Source of the DNA: Zychaea mexicana
Lineage: Eukaryota; Mucoromycota; Mucoromycetes; Mucorales; Lichtheimiaceae
Length of the DNA stretch: 64,000 bases
Direction of reading: 5' to 3'
Assembly (NCBI RefSeq): GCF_025766255.1
Contig: NW_026516728.1
Span: forward strand, 62,001 to 126,000
Below are positions 13,569 to 24,695 of this stretch, piece by piece. A program made the translations under genes and the position numbers. How positions within the stretch are numbered: position 1 is the stretch's first letter; each line of letters starts with the position of its first letter. Below the pieces are notes generated by a model. It was not told the origin of the DNA. It ran no database searches and worked only from the letters and a program-made list of their open reading frames with translations.

Positions 13569-16500
13569 TGGATGGTTTCAAAAAGAAATCTTTTTCCCAT
13601 TCATTTGTTTCACCAATATATAGGGTGCATGCACGTACCTTCTCCTTTTTTTTTCCACGTTGATGGGTATCAGCGTATTCGGACCACACTTGAAACCAAC
13701 TGGTTTTTTCCCTGTTTCCATCCAATCCTGACATGCGGTGCTTGGGGTCCCGCATACTTTGTTTAGCCAAGTTCATTTGTGTCACTCCGCTCCTCGTCAA
13801 CGAATCAAGATCTTTCTCTTTGGTAACTGATAACGCTACCTTATTTTGCCTTCCTTGCGGAGCTCGATAAAAGGGAAAAGCTGTTGTGAATGTGCCCGGC
13901 GTATTCAGTGTTAGAGAGCGGCGGTGACACACGACCACTATGTCTCTTATCCGATTGCCAAAGTTGTTGGTGCGAAGATGTATGATCTGTCCTAGCTGCA
14001 GTCAAGCTGATGGGCCCTCCACGATTTTCATATGAGGATCACTTGATTCTCAAGCACTTTTTTTGTCCTTTAAAAGTGATTTGCTTACTGATGTCCTTTG
14101 AGAAAGCCAACGTCTGCTGAGCACAACCCATCGACTTTTTCCAGAGGCGGACATTTTTTATTTTTTAACTTGTTTATCCTTAACTCAAAGCGAAGGCCGA
14201 GCGCGGAAAAAGAACTTATATTAAGATGGTGTATGGAGGACGAGCGGCGATGCAATTAGGTATATATCCAATACGTATCTATAACCCGCGCGTGTGCTTA
14301 CCCGGATTTCGAGTGATGCAAAAGCGGAACTCTTTCCGCTTTTCTATATGCTAAAGTCATGTGCCTACCAAAAACGCTAACAGCTACTACTTGTATGGTA
14401 GATAACAATACCGACCACCCCTTTTCAATTTCGCACAAGATGTATGTATACACATTATTCTGTGTGTCATATAAATGCAGCAGCCGTACCTAGCTATATA
14501 GCATTTGTACATGCGGATATATAAACTGATCCATTGCTATGAGTATTACTATAATCGATGTGATGTAGTTTGATGATGTGAGACGCATAAATGCATTTGC
14601 GTTTCCTCGTGTTCCCACATGCCCCCGCCAAGTCATCATACCACCACTCGATCTCGCTGTAAATGGGAAGAGCTAGTCAAAAACGTCAACTACGATTACC
14701 ATTCTTGGCTTCAACATACGGGCTATTTGTTTGTTTGTTATCGTTGTGTGTGCCGTGGAACATACCGACAATTCTATTGCGCTACACGTGGTGCAGCTAT
14801 CAGCCGATCAGCACTCTTCACCATAAAGATCTTACTCTAAGATCAAAATAACATGCCCTCCTTTTTAGGCGTTCTACTCAAGACATACACTAAAGACTTA
14901 CTTTCATGTTTTGTTTCCACTCCAATCACTATCGACATCATCTCTATCACTTCCGGTCAGTTCACCAATATTTTTTTTTGTTACATGTTACATGTTATAT
15001 TGTGCTGTTGTGCATCCAGTTTTCAACTCGCTATTGTGATAACGATTCACACACGATACTGCCTAAAAAAGCCAATGTCAATGACGTCCGGCATGTTGCT
15101 TCTCCATGAATTCTATCGGAAACACGAGTCTTTATCAAAGACCGTACTTTTTAATATCACCTTAGTGATAGAGCTCATTCCCCTGTTGAGTATGAAAGCA
15201 CACCCCCAGCATCTTGATTTATCCCTTTAATGCTGATTTAACGATTCCCGCGGTAAATCATCATCAAATTCAAGTTGTAAAAGGAAAATTCAACTTTTTT
15301 GCTTTCAAAACTGTATGCGTGTCATCCGCCGCACACATACTCATTCAAGCATCGTACATTGTGTTATAGGGTGCCTATCAACACCAAGCGAGGTGAAAGT
15401 CGTGGTCACGCCTGTTGAACTTGCTTCCGCTTCTAATGAATATAAATGAAGGGGATGACTAAATGATTCAATCTGCTACAAGCAATAACAGAAGTGTAGG
15501 CACCAGCCATCAGAAGCTGATGTCGTCATTGCTAAAACCAACCACTCACCCCAAAAAAAAACAGTAGCAATCATCGTCCTTGCTATTTCCATGAATCACC
15601 ACTCTCTCTATATGCTATTCTTTTTTCGCTGCGTTGCTGTCGTCGCCATAATTATATATAGCAATGATAGTTCGATACATTGACCTTGTATCAGAAACCC
15701 GTAAGACGTCAGCAATAATTACAACCACTTTTAACTTATGAAAGATCCAACAATGCCTCGTCAATTAAGCCATTATTTGTAGAACAGAGAAGTGATTGCT
15801 CACGTCAATACTGCATAGGCAAAAATAGCGTTAATGTAACGAGCTTATTGAGAGTCCAGTTCCGTGTTGTAGCGATCGGTTAATATTAGAGGGCATTGAG
15901 ATATCACGATGCATGTGTGCAAGACAGATCGATGAAGAATTAGTAGTGCTACTTTCTGTCATGAATGAAAATCTGACGGTTACGAAAGTTCCCTACTAAA
16001 TGGTTAAAGGGTAAGAGGAGGTTACGCTCTAGATTCACTGTTCTTCTTTTCTTTGTTTATTTGTTACCTTCCTCAAACGCAATTTTACTGATTATTCCTG
16101 TTGTTCTTTTATGCGATCAGCCTCATGTCTCGACAGACACAAAAATAGTCAATTGTACACGCACCGCGCTTTCTCCCCGTTGCATTAGGTCGAGATCTGA
16201 GTGGTGGTACCATATTTGGTAGTATTGAATACGTTATCGTGATATATTTAAAGTTTTGTGGAACAACTCCCAAAGACAATAAGAAATAGTCCTGGGAACA
16301 ACATACAATATTTATGCAGCATCATATACAATGAAATATCGCTGTAACTTTTTAAAGTTTCTTACGAGGAGCAATAGGTATTATGTGCTTAATGTAGCCA
16401 TGATGAGCATTTAACACTTTCAATTGTTGTTGCGACGAAAACTAATGTGACACTGGTGGTGCAATAAGGAGAAATATTTATCCGAAAAGCGCCGCGATAG

Positions 16501-16713
16501 GCTTTTGTTGCAGTTGTTATGGTCTATTCTTTTCCTCTCTCCTTTAACTGATTCAAAGATACATCATTTATCTATATTAAGGAAGACTAAATGGACTGGC
16601 GCCTATCATATCCGCATGCAATTTCATCTATGTGATGTGCAAATAGATGATACAGCAGCATTTTCTATTACAGTACTGGTGGTCAGATATGTATTGTACA
16701 GATTACTTACAGG

Positions 16714-16884
16714 GGTTCCCCGTTTAATTTCACTCTCAATAAGATAAACCCTCAGTTATTTCAACTTTTTTCTATATCTCCTTTTAGCATAAAACACTGC
16801 TTGAATCAAGCTCGTTCTGTGTCAACCCTCAGTAGCTTCAACACTTCATAGACTCTGTTTGAGGTTGAAATCAAACGGGGAACC
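16714..16884. repeat. 171-bp inverted-repeat element, MITE-like
   Basis: The left end (16714-16738) begins GGTTCCCCGTTTAATTTCAC and the right end (16860-16884) is its reverse complement with about four mismatches in 25 bases. Inside, two imperfect copies of AACCCTCAGT..TTCAAC lie at about 16747 and 16828. There is no coding capacity and no obvious target-site duplication. It may be a miniature transposable element or a structured transcript; other genomic copies would decide. Confidence 0.5.
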
Positions 16885-19544
16885 TTTGTATTTAAAAAAA
16901 AAGAGAAACAAAGAGCTTGGTATTAGAGTAACGCAAAAAAGAATGATTTGACTGTTGCGACAGCAGGTAGTTGGTTGAATACAATTACTTTTTTTCTTCT
17001 GCTACAATAGATTACATACAACAAACAAGCTACTAGTAACTTAGCAATCAATGAGAGTACAGTAGCTTCATTTTGCCTATTTTGAAGTCCTGTCCCTGGA
17101 GTGTCTTATAAATTCCCTTATTTTTTACAAACATTCGTGATAAAGTAAATGTTTGCGAATGAGTAAAAGCTCTGTAGGAGAGAAAATATACAGTCGTAGT
17201 AGATGTAATAGTACGGGCAAATATTAGTAGGTTTAATGATTAATTGGAACATTGCTGTTCTATAATTGCTATGTTAGCAAGTTGGTTTGTAGATAGATTA
17301 GGACTCGTTATCAGCTTCTGCTTTTGTAATACGTACATGCTAAGGTAGCATCGCGTCTAGTAAGGACTGGTAGACATACATCAATCGAATAGATAGGGGG
17401 GAGCGCCCACTCTCGGATGCTCGACTTCTTTACAGGAACGAAAAAGTACTGTTATCACAAGGGAAAGAACTCACTCTTTGTGACATGTACTAAGTGTATG
17501 AAAGGTATTGGAAATCATGTCTACATCTGCATAGCATGTGTTTGCTTGAGTACAGGGCACGAAAAAATGACGATATTGTAAATACAAGACTGACGTGTAT
17601 TATGTCTCCTCTGCATTCTTCGCTCGGCGGTTAGAAAGGAATAAAAAAGATATGCGTTGCTTCAGGCATAAAAAGAACGGAATCAAGGAGAACGTGCATC
17701 CATTTGACGTCATAGATTACCACCGTCATAGTAGGAAAAATGTATGTGTGTGTGCATCCAGGGGTTGTTTGGAGGCTGAGCATAAGGGGTTGGAGACGGT
17801 AAAGAAGCAGTTATTGTTACTATGTGGTACCACTGTACCTTCAGAATTCAAACCAGGGATTAAAAATTTTTGTTTCCGTGCATCCGGAGGGGATGAAAAA
17901 AAAAAAGGGTGAAAAAAGCCCATTTCGGGGTAGAGGACCCACGGAGATGTATATCCAAAGACCTCGTTAGAGGAGTGCTAGCATTAGTTGAGCCGTTTTA
18001 TTTTTGTCTACATTCTAGATTTGACCAAGACACAAATTCTAGAGATTGAGTGCTGTCGAGAAAGTGAATAGCGTCGATAAGATCATCATAGGATCGCCTC
18101 ATTAGTTACATTATATACATACACTGTTCACAGGGTACATAATCATCTCCCCTCGTTATAGGTAGTATAAGAAAAGTAAGGGTATGTTCTAGTAAGTACT
18201 GCTATTACCCTGGGACCATGAGGAAGAGAAAAGCGTTCAGAGATTGCTATACTACAACAAGGCTAACAAGAACGATAACATTTTTCATTACAGTCATAAT
18301 AAAAGCCATGTTCACGTCATCATCCTCACCACATATAACTTACCATTGACATACTGCACGTACCTCGAAAATGTGTCATTGCAGCATTGCAATGCATAGG
18401 CTGTGACGTATGAAAAAGGTTAAGCTAACACTATTGTCTGAATTATACTTTACAGTAGAAGGTTATGTACCATAGAGCATCTGTCAAAGAAAAAAGGTTT
18501 AAGTTAAAACCGCTACTATTGACACTTTTGGTTTTTGTGTAATGTTACCCTCTTTATTTAACTCACCATCAATCCTATTTTAAAAGCGCTATAATGTACA
18601 GTCGTGTCTTATATTGTGGTTACAGCTAGCAGTGTAATACTAATACTTGCTCTTCTGTTTCACAAGTCCCTTCGTCTAGATCTTTAAAGCTTGAAAAAAG
18701 CTGCAGGCGAGTTGTTACTTGGTGTTGTACATATTGGACAATTCGATGCATAGCGGAAAAAGTTGTTGCTGTACCGCAGTGTTGTTAAGGTACCACTGCT
18801 GCATTTACATAACCCAACAACTGTGTCGCAATGTTGATGCAGAAAAGAACGCTCTCTCTACTCTGAAAAGAGAACCTGTTTTCATGTGCCAAAAAAAAAA
18901 AAAAAAAAGAGAGCCTGGCCGACCGCCAGCAACTGCTTTATCCATACATAACAACAAGAACAAATGTTGTTTCAGGAGTTTATACTCATGCTGCTTGTAC
19001 CATTTTTGTTACTACTATTTGCTACTACACGATACTACTAGGTATTCCTTTATTGCGCGCGAAAGCAAACGAGATATGCCTCACTCTTCCGGCAATACTG
19101 TGCATACTAGTGAGATATCCCATTTGCTGCTGTTATCAGGAGAGATTTAATTCGATTATGAGAATTTTCAAGAACAACCTCCTTTTACACTCTGCTATAA
19201 AAGTCTTTTTCTAACAAATATTTCCCCTGCCTACTAGTATACTGCAACAGCATCACTGTTAAAGGTTATCGTTTGTTTTGCGTTGTAAGCTTTCCGTTAG
19301 CGGTACCGCCATTTCGCTGACAGCTATCAATCGTATTTTGTACTCTATATTGGTATAAATGAGCAATTGGAATCTTAGGATGGAACTAAGAGAAATATAG
19401 AAAAACTGAGAAGGTTTACCAAATAGCTGGTTTGAAAAAGGTTGAAAACTTGGACCAAGTTGCCGAGCCTACTTCCATATGCATGATGATCCGATGATGC
19501 AGACGCCCACCAATTAGGGGATCCTCTCCCAGTGGATCATGATT

Positions 19545-19565
19545 GAGGAGAGAGAGAGAGAGAGA
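19545..19565. repeat. (GA)n microsatellite
   Basis: An almost pure GA dinucleotide tract of about 20 bases in the WOPR upstream region. Confidence 0.85.
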
Positions 19566-19896
19566 ACCAAAAAACAAAAAACAAAAAGACCCTCGAATCA
19601 AGAACGCTCCCCTGTCCATCTTTCAAGCAATGTAAGCTGCGTGTGTGTGCGTGTGGCAAAACTCAGCCCTTATCGAGATTGTTGCATCAAGCCCCTTCCT
19701 TCTGCAACATACATCATACGAGTGAGTACGTGAAAGGGGGAGGATAAGAGCGAAAGAGAGCACGGCTTCAGGGGAAAATGGGTGAATGGAATTGCGTGCG
19801 TAAAGATATACAGCTACACCAGCCTTCACATATGCTCTGATGTGTAAGGATGATGAATAAGTGGGTTGTTTACGGTACATTCAACACACAGTCTCT

Positions 19897-19942
19897 AGTA
19901 TCAGTGGTATCAGTAGTATCAGTAGTATCAGTAGTAGTAGCA
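19897..19942. repeat. tandem 9-mer GTATCAGTA microsatellite
   Basis: Four to five near-perfect tandem copies of a 9-base unit (AGTATCAGT type), ending in GTA triplets. Confidence 0.8.
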
Positions 19943-20260
19943 GTTGTTGGGGGGGGGAAAGCAAAGTAAATCAGGGGCTACTTGCTGTTGCTGAACATAA
20001 GCATATAGCATGAAAACAAATACGCATTGTACGTTCTTATTCTGATCGTGGAATTTCTTAATCGGTATCGTATATATTATGATTATCATTAGTTTTATTA
20101 GGAGCATATGCGCGCGTGATGAAAAGGGTATCTTTAACGAGCTTGAAAGTGATTGAGAAGGACCGAGCAGGGGAAGGCAGAAAACGCCCAAGCATTCATG
20201 GCAAAATTATTCAACCGAGAAAAGGTGTACTAGGATGATGAGGCGTTAGAGAGTTGAGGC

Positions 20261-20292
<32 letters not shown>

Positions 20293-20297
20293 TCGCC
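20261..20297. repeat. (CA)n(CT)n compound microsatellite
   Basis: A run of about nine CA units passing directly into CT units, about 470 bp upstream of the WOPR start codon, probably within promoter or leader. Confidence 0.85.
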
Positions 20298-20764
20298 AGT
20301 GTGCGAAAGTGCGAGTGTGGCCGTATGTGCCACGACTGAGCTAGCGTCCTTTCCCTCTTGTTTCCACCTTTTCCTTTCCTCCTCTTCTTCCCCATTTCCA
20401 CCTCTTTTCTTCTTTCTTTGTTTCGCTTACGTTGCCTGCTACATTGCTTGAGGTAGATTCCAAAACGAAAAAAAAAGAAAGCAGACTTCCGCTTATTAAC
20501 TCTTTACTTATTTCTTGACGCTATCCAGTGCAACAATCAAAAAACAACCTCAACCCCCCTTTGTTTTCGGCTTTTCTGCAAACCGCGGATTCACTTACAA
20601 TCTCTCAACGAAACACACATTTCTGCACAAGTTTTGACAAGTTTTGCAATTTGCGTGTTGCTCTTATAACTTCCTTCTATTCCCTTAATTTACAGCAACC
20701 TCCCCTCCTACAAAAGCTACAACTACACACACGTACACATATATATACGGCTGTTGTTTAAATC

Positions 20765-22404
20765 ATGTTGGTGACTGAGACGTTCCATGGCTACATTGAG
20801 ACGACGCAAGATGTATTGCTCATTTTCGAGGGGTGTCGCCGAGGCCTACTGCCAAGGATATGTCGTCGCTTACAAGAAAAAGAGCGAAAAATGGTTCAAT
20901 CCGGATCAGTCTTTGTTTTTGACGAACGCGAATCAGGTAAAACTAGTAGAGCAATATGTCAACAAAAAGGGAAAAGGGGTGGGAAACAAAAAAGGCAACG
21001 TTATGTCTTCCTTTAGCAGTGGGCATAATACGCACTAGGCGAGCGGAGAGGGGATGAAGAAATAAGCAAAGCTGGCTTAAAGAGCGTATGCGTGGTGGCT
21101 ATTTTTGGGCACGACCGGGCAAAAATATCAGCAGCAGCAGCAGCACTAGCAGCAAACGCAAATAACAACATCGGTACCGGCAGCAGCATGAACAGCAACA
21201 ACAACATTTATCAACAAAGCCTTTAGCAAAGCAGCTGCAATAGGAGGCTCTTGCAACAAAGAAGAAAACGATAGTCAGGGGGAACCGGCATATTTTTTTC
21301 CATCACCGCACGCGCCGCGCGAACGACAAGAGGGGCGAGGGGAAGAGAACGGGCTAGGGGATGAAAAGAGACCGAGAGGCAGAGAAGGGGTGTTGAAAGA
21401 CTGACGGCTATCGTGATACGCCCAGAATAGCAACTAATAGCAATTGTAACATCTTCTTCAGGCATTAAACGATGGACTGACGGCCTCGTATGGAGCCCTT
21501 CACGGATCCTCGGCAACTTCCTTATATACCGTGAGCTAGACAAGCGTTCGACGGGCAATGGCAAGCGTATGTCGCTGTCAGGTCCAAGCGACTCGCGCCA
21601 GCGAAGCTTTAGTGTCGATCATGGAAGCTCATCTACAGTGGCTGCAGCAGGAGGGGCCATGTCGGTCGACCGCAACCGAGAACGCCAGCTGGTCGGGAGT
21701 CTCTCGGATTCATACAAGTTCCGCAAGGATGGCTTGATTAAAAAGACAATGTCGATTGTAGTGAACGGCATCTCACAGCACCTTATTTCGTATTACCATC
21801 CGCAAGACGTATTGCAGAATCGTCTTCGTACACCGTCGTCCGTGCCAGAACTCGCCAGCCTTGAGATCTCTCCTGAGCTGCTTGTCAAGCAGAACTTCCG
21901 TATCCCGCCTATGGTCGAGCCAACCTTTGACCAAGCAGATCCCCTTGGAGGCGGACCCATGTCGCCGACGGACCCGTTATCAGCATATGGAGGTAAAAGA
22001 AAAAGAACGCGATATGGTGTCTTGTCTTATCGGGCGGATTGGGTACTTACTGTGTTTTGTTTTTGGCAGATCGCCGGTCCCATCCGTTGCGCAGCATGTC
22101 GCTAGGTTCGCTGCGTGGTCCAGAGCATTTCCATGGCAACAACATGATGTCACGCACAGATATTGGATCACCCAGCATGATGTATAACTATGGCAGCCAC
22201 CAGCAGCATCAGCACCAGCAACAACATAGCCACCGCATGGATGTTGAAGGTACACAAAAACAACAATCACCGACCATGCCATCGTATACGAGCCAGCCAG
22301 TCATGTACGGTGTTCCTCAATATCAAGCACCGACCATGCCTTCACCATCGAGCATGTCATCGTCTCCAGGCACTCCGATGGTGTCCCCAGTGCGACCAAC
22401 CTTC

Positions 22405-22436
<32 letters not shown>

Positions 22437-23274
22437 ACAGCATCAGCGGCATTACTCAGTCTCATCCACATCGTCCGGATCCTTGTCGTCGCTATCCCGG
22501 ATGGACCCGCGCGGTTATGAACTGATGCGCCCTCCACAAGCACAAGCAACCACAACTTCTGCAAGCACCATCCATTCGCCTCAGCCACAATCTGCTGCAG
22601 CTTCTTCTTTTGGACAGGTGCATCCACACATGGTCCAGGACGAAATGACCGGATTTTACAACAACATCAGCACCAGCAACAACCGCATTGACGGGCAGCA
22701 CCAGCACCAGCACGATTCTGAACAATCACACTCTGATCATACCAAATCCAACGCGAATATCGGACAGCTGCTCAACCCTGTCCACCCACTCCATAACGGT
22801 GGGCCTTCCTCTTCTATCCAGCCAGACTCACCGCATCCTACCCAGCCGCAACAACATCAACAACACACAATGTTAATGAATCAGACTTCATCCTACGCAA
22901 CATACCCATCTCCTGTCAGTGCGGCGGCGGCGGCGGCAGCGGCGGCAGCGGCAGCGGCAGCATCTTCGTCGTCCTCTGCTTCGTCGTCCTCTTCCACTCC
23001 GTCATCTTCGGTTGTTCCCGTCACTTATGAAACTGGCAAGCCAATGGACGAGAATGGCAAGCCTTCACAACACGACAGCACAATGTGCACTGGTCAGAAT
23101 GAAGGTGGATCTGGTGGAGGAGGCGGCGGTGGCAGTGGCCCTAATGAGTACCGCTATCACGGCGCGTTGACCAATACCTATAGCATGATGCATTATGCAC
23201 CATCACCTTACCAAAACGGGGTGCTGAATCCGTTTGCCCATGACGATAATACAGGACACCTAATGCTTAAGTAG
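20765..23274 (+). CDS. WOPR-family (Gti1/Pac2/Wor1-like) transcription factor
   Basis: WOPR proteins are fungal DNA-binding master regulators of morphology, sporulation and virulence-related switching. Exons 20765-20936, 21462-21992 and 22070-23274 give 635 residues. WOPRa is at residues 1-60: TFHGYIETTQDVLLIFEGCR, RRGLLPRICRRL, SGSVFVFDERESG; intron one follows that Gly, and exon two continues with IKRWTDGLVWSPSRILGNFL. WOPRb reads DGLIKKTMSIVVNGISQHLI then PPSSVPELASLEIS-like residues. The long tail is disordered: Gln-, Ser- and His-rich, a polyalanine stretch encoded by GCG/GCA repeats (about 22920-22962), and poly-Ser and poly-Gly runs, typical of an activation region. Intron one, 525 nt, is several times longer than others in the window. 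A very long gene-free upstream region suggests elaborate regulation. Which WOPR subgroup it belongs to cannot be told here. Confidence 0.93.
22919..22962. repeat. GCG/GCA trinucleotide repeat encoding polyalanine
   Basis: An in-frame tract of alanine codons in exon three of the WOPR gene, followed by a serine-codon tract; a likely site of length variation. Confidence 0.85.
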
Positions 23275-24695
23275 CAGTGGTAGTAATAGTAACGACCACT
23301 AGTCATTATTCTTTCTTTTTATTTTACCCTTTGACACATACACACGCACGCACTAAATCCACACGTACAGACGCACTTTTTTATAACTTTTTCTTTTTGT
23401 TTGTCTATAATAATCCAATCCTACTCTTTGTATACACAACCACAGCAACTTCTCACCACTCATATAGTAGCACAAATTCTATCAAATCTGACACACGTCC
23501 TGCACTTGTTTTACCTTTTTTTGATCGTGTTGATGAAAATGACGACGACGATGATGGTTTTTATACACACAACGCAATACACATACACACATTCCATAGC
23601 ACATGGTTATGTACACCTGATTTTTATTATAATATCTTTTATCCAACCAATGTGTGGCAAAATTGCCTTGTTTTTTTTGTCTTACAGCAAACAAAGAAAG
23701 TTTACCGATGCATTTGCTTGTACACACCCACATGACACTATCTCTAGGACGCACAATTACGTCAATAGCTTTGTTGTATTCCTCGAAATGTCAATTCGTG
23801 AAATACTTTCCCGGCAGCATTATGACGTTCTACAAGGTCTAGTCAGTCATGATCCATCTACTTTCGCCATCATTGTTTTTTTCCTGACGCCATTCAAAAA
23901 CCAAAGTGCAATGGGAACTTGCCAATTGTATAAGCGGAGTTACTAGAAAGAGAAGTTCGGTCTAACGAAGAACGAAAAGAACAAAGGTCAGCATGGAACA
24001 ACTCACTAGATCATTCATTTTTATTCGTCCACGGACCCACTTACCCCACCAACATCTCGATAGCCACACTCATCCCACATGGCTTTAGCTATTTTCTACG
24101 CAAGTCCATGACATTAATGAGATTGTATCTCAACTAGAGTAGATATGATATGATAGGATCGACGAAACTGATACATTGTTTTTCTGCCAACTTTCAGAAT
24201 CGGCAAGATGGGCGTAGTTTAGCCTAGCAGAAAGATAAGATCGACTTGCTCTCCTTTTTTTTTTTTTTAAAACGAGACACTGTGGGAGAACTATAAATTC
24301 CAGTAAAAATTAAGGTTATTTTTGAAACTCACGGAGAGGCGAGGTAGACTAAGTTCTGCACACAACCCAGCAAAGCGGGGGTGGGGGCGGGCAGTGATGT
24401 TGGCCACGGGAACGCACATTACGACGAATAATGTGAAGAAATTATCCAGAAATGGTTTTTGAAACAGCTAAACCGCCGGATGTCAATTACATTTGCTACA
24501 CAAGAGAAAGATAATATAACACGAATATGCAGCCTTACGCAAGCAGGAAGACACAAATCACAGGATTAGGAAATCCATGAACCAGGTATAAAAAGGTGAC
24601 TCGATAGCTCATCCATTTCTCTTTTTTACTTACTATTTTCGCTCTACCTTTCTCTACATCTCTTTCTATCTCCTTTACGGCCACCTACAACAGTC
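23275..24695. other. intergenic between WOPR gene and first sulfate permease
   Basis: About 1.4 kb without a supported gene. The left part is a T/A-rich 3' flank of the WOPR gene. The right part holds a poly-T tract (about 24258), a G-rich stretch (about 24376-24391) and the TATA box of sulfate permease A. Confidence 0.6.
24587..24596 (+). promoter_or_regulatory. TATA box of sulfate permease A
   Basis: TATAAAAAGG, 109 bp upstream of the ATG, followed by a pyrimidine-rich stretch typical of a fungal transcription start. Confidence 0.6.

Larger units (their letters stand above)
13569..20764. other. 7 kb intergenic region upstream of the WOPR regulator
   Basis: No gene could be supported. The longest open frames (143 codons at 18719, 125 at 14853) are low-complexity or unrecognised. 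The first part contains a possible N-terminal exon remnant of the CDP-DAG synthase-like gene (13660-13938). A 171-bp inverted-repeat element lies at 16714-16884 and three microsatellites at 19545, 19897 and 20261. The final 500 bp are pyrimidine-rich and CA-rich, as expected for a promoter and leader of the WOPR gene. Confidence 0.55.

Noticed and set aside
14853..15230. 125-codon plus-strand frame
   Set aside because: Hydrophobic composition comes from T-rich DNA; no homologous motif, no splice partner, no promoter sign.
18719..19150. 143-codon plus-strand frame in the large gap
   Set aside because: It contains a lysine run from a poly-A tract, many Cys/Leu/Tyr codons typical of random AT-rich sequence, and no recognised domain.
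23277..23946. Overlapping frames of 152 and 181 codons after the WOPR gene
   Set aside because: They lie in the AT/CA-rich 3' flank, overlap in different frames, and have low-complexity composition.
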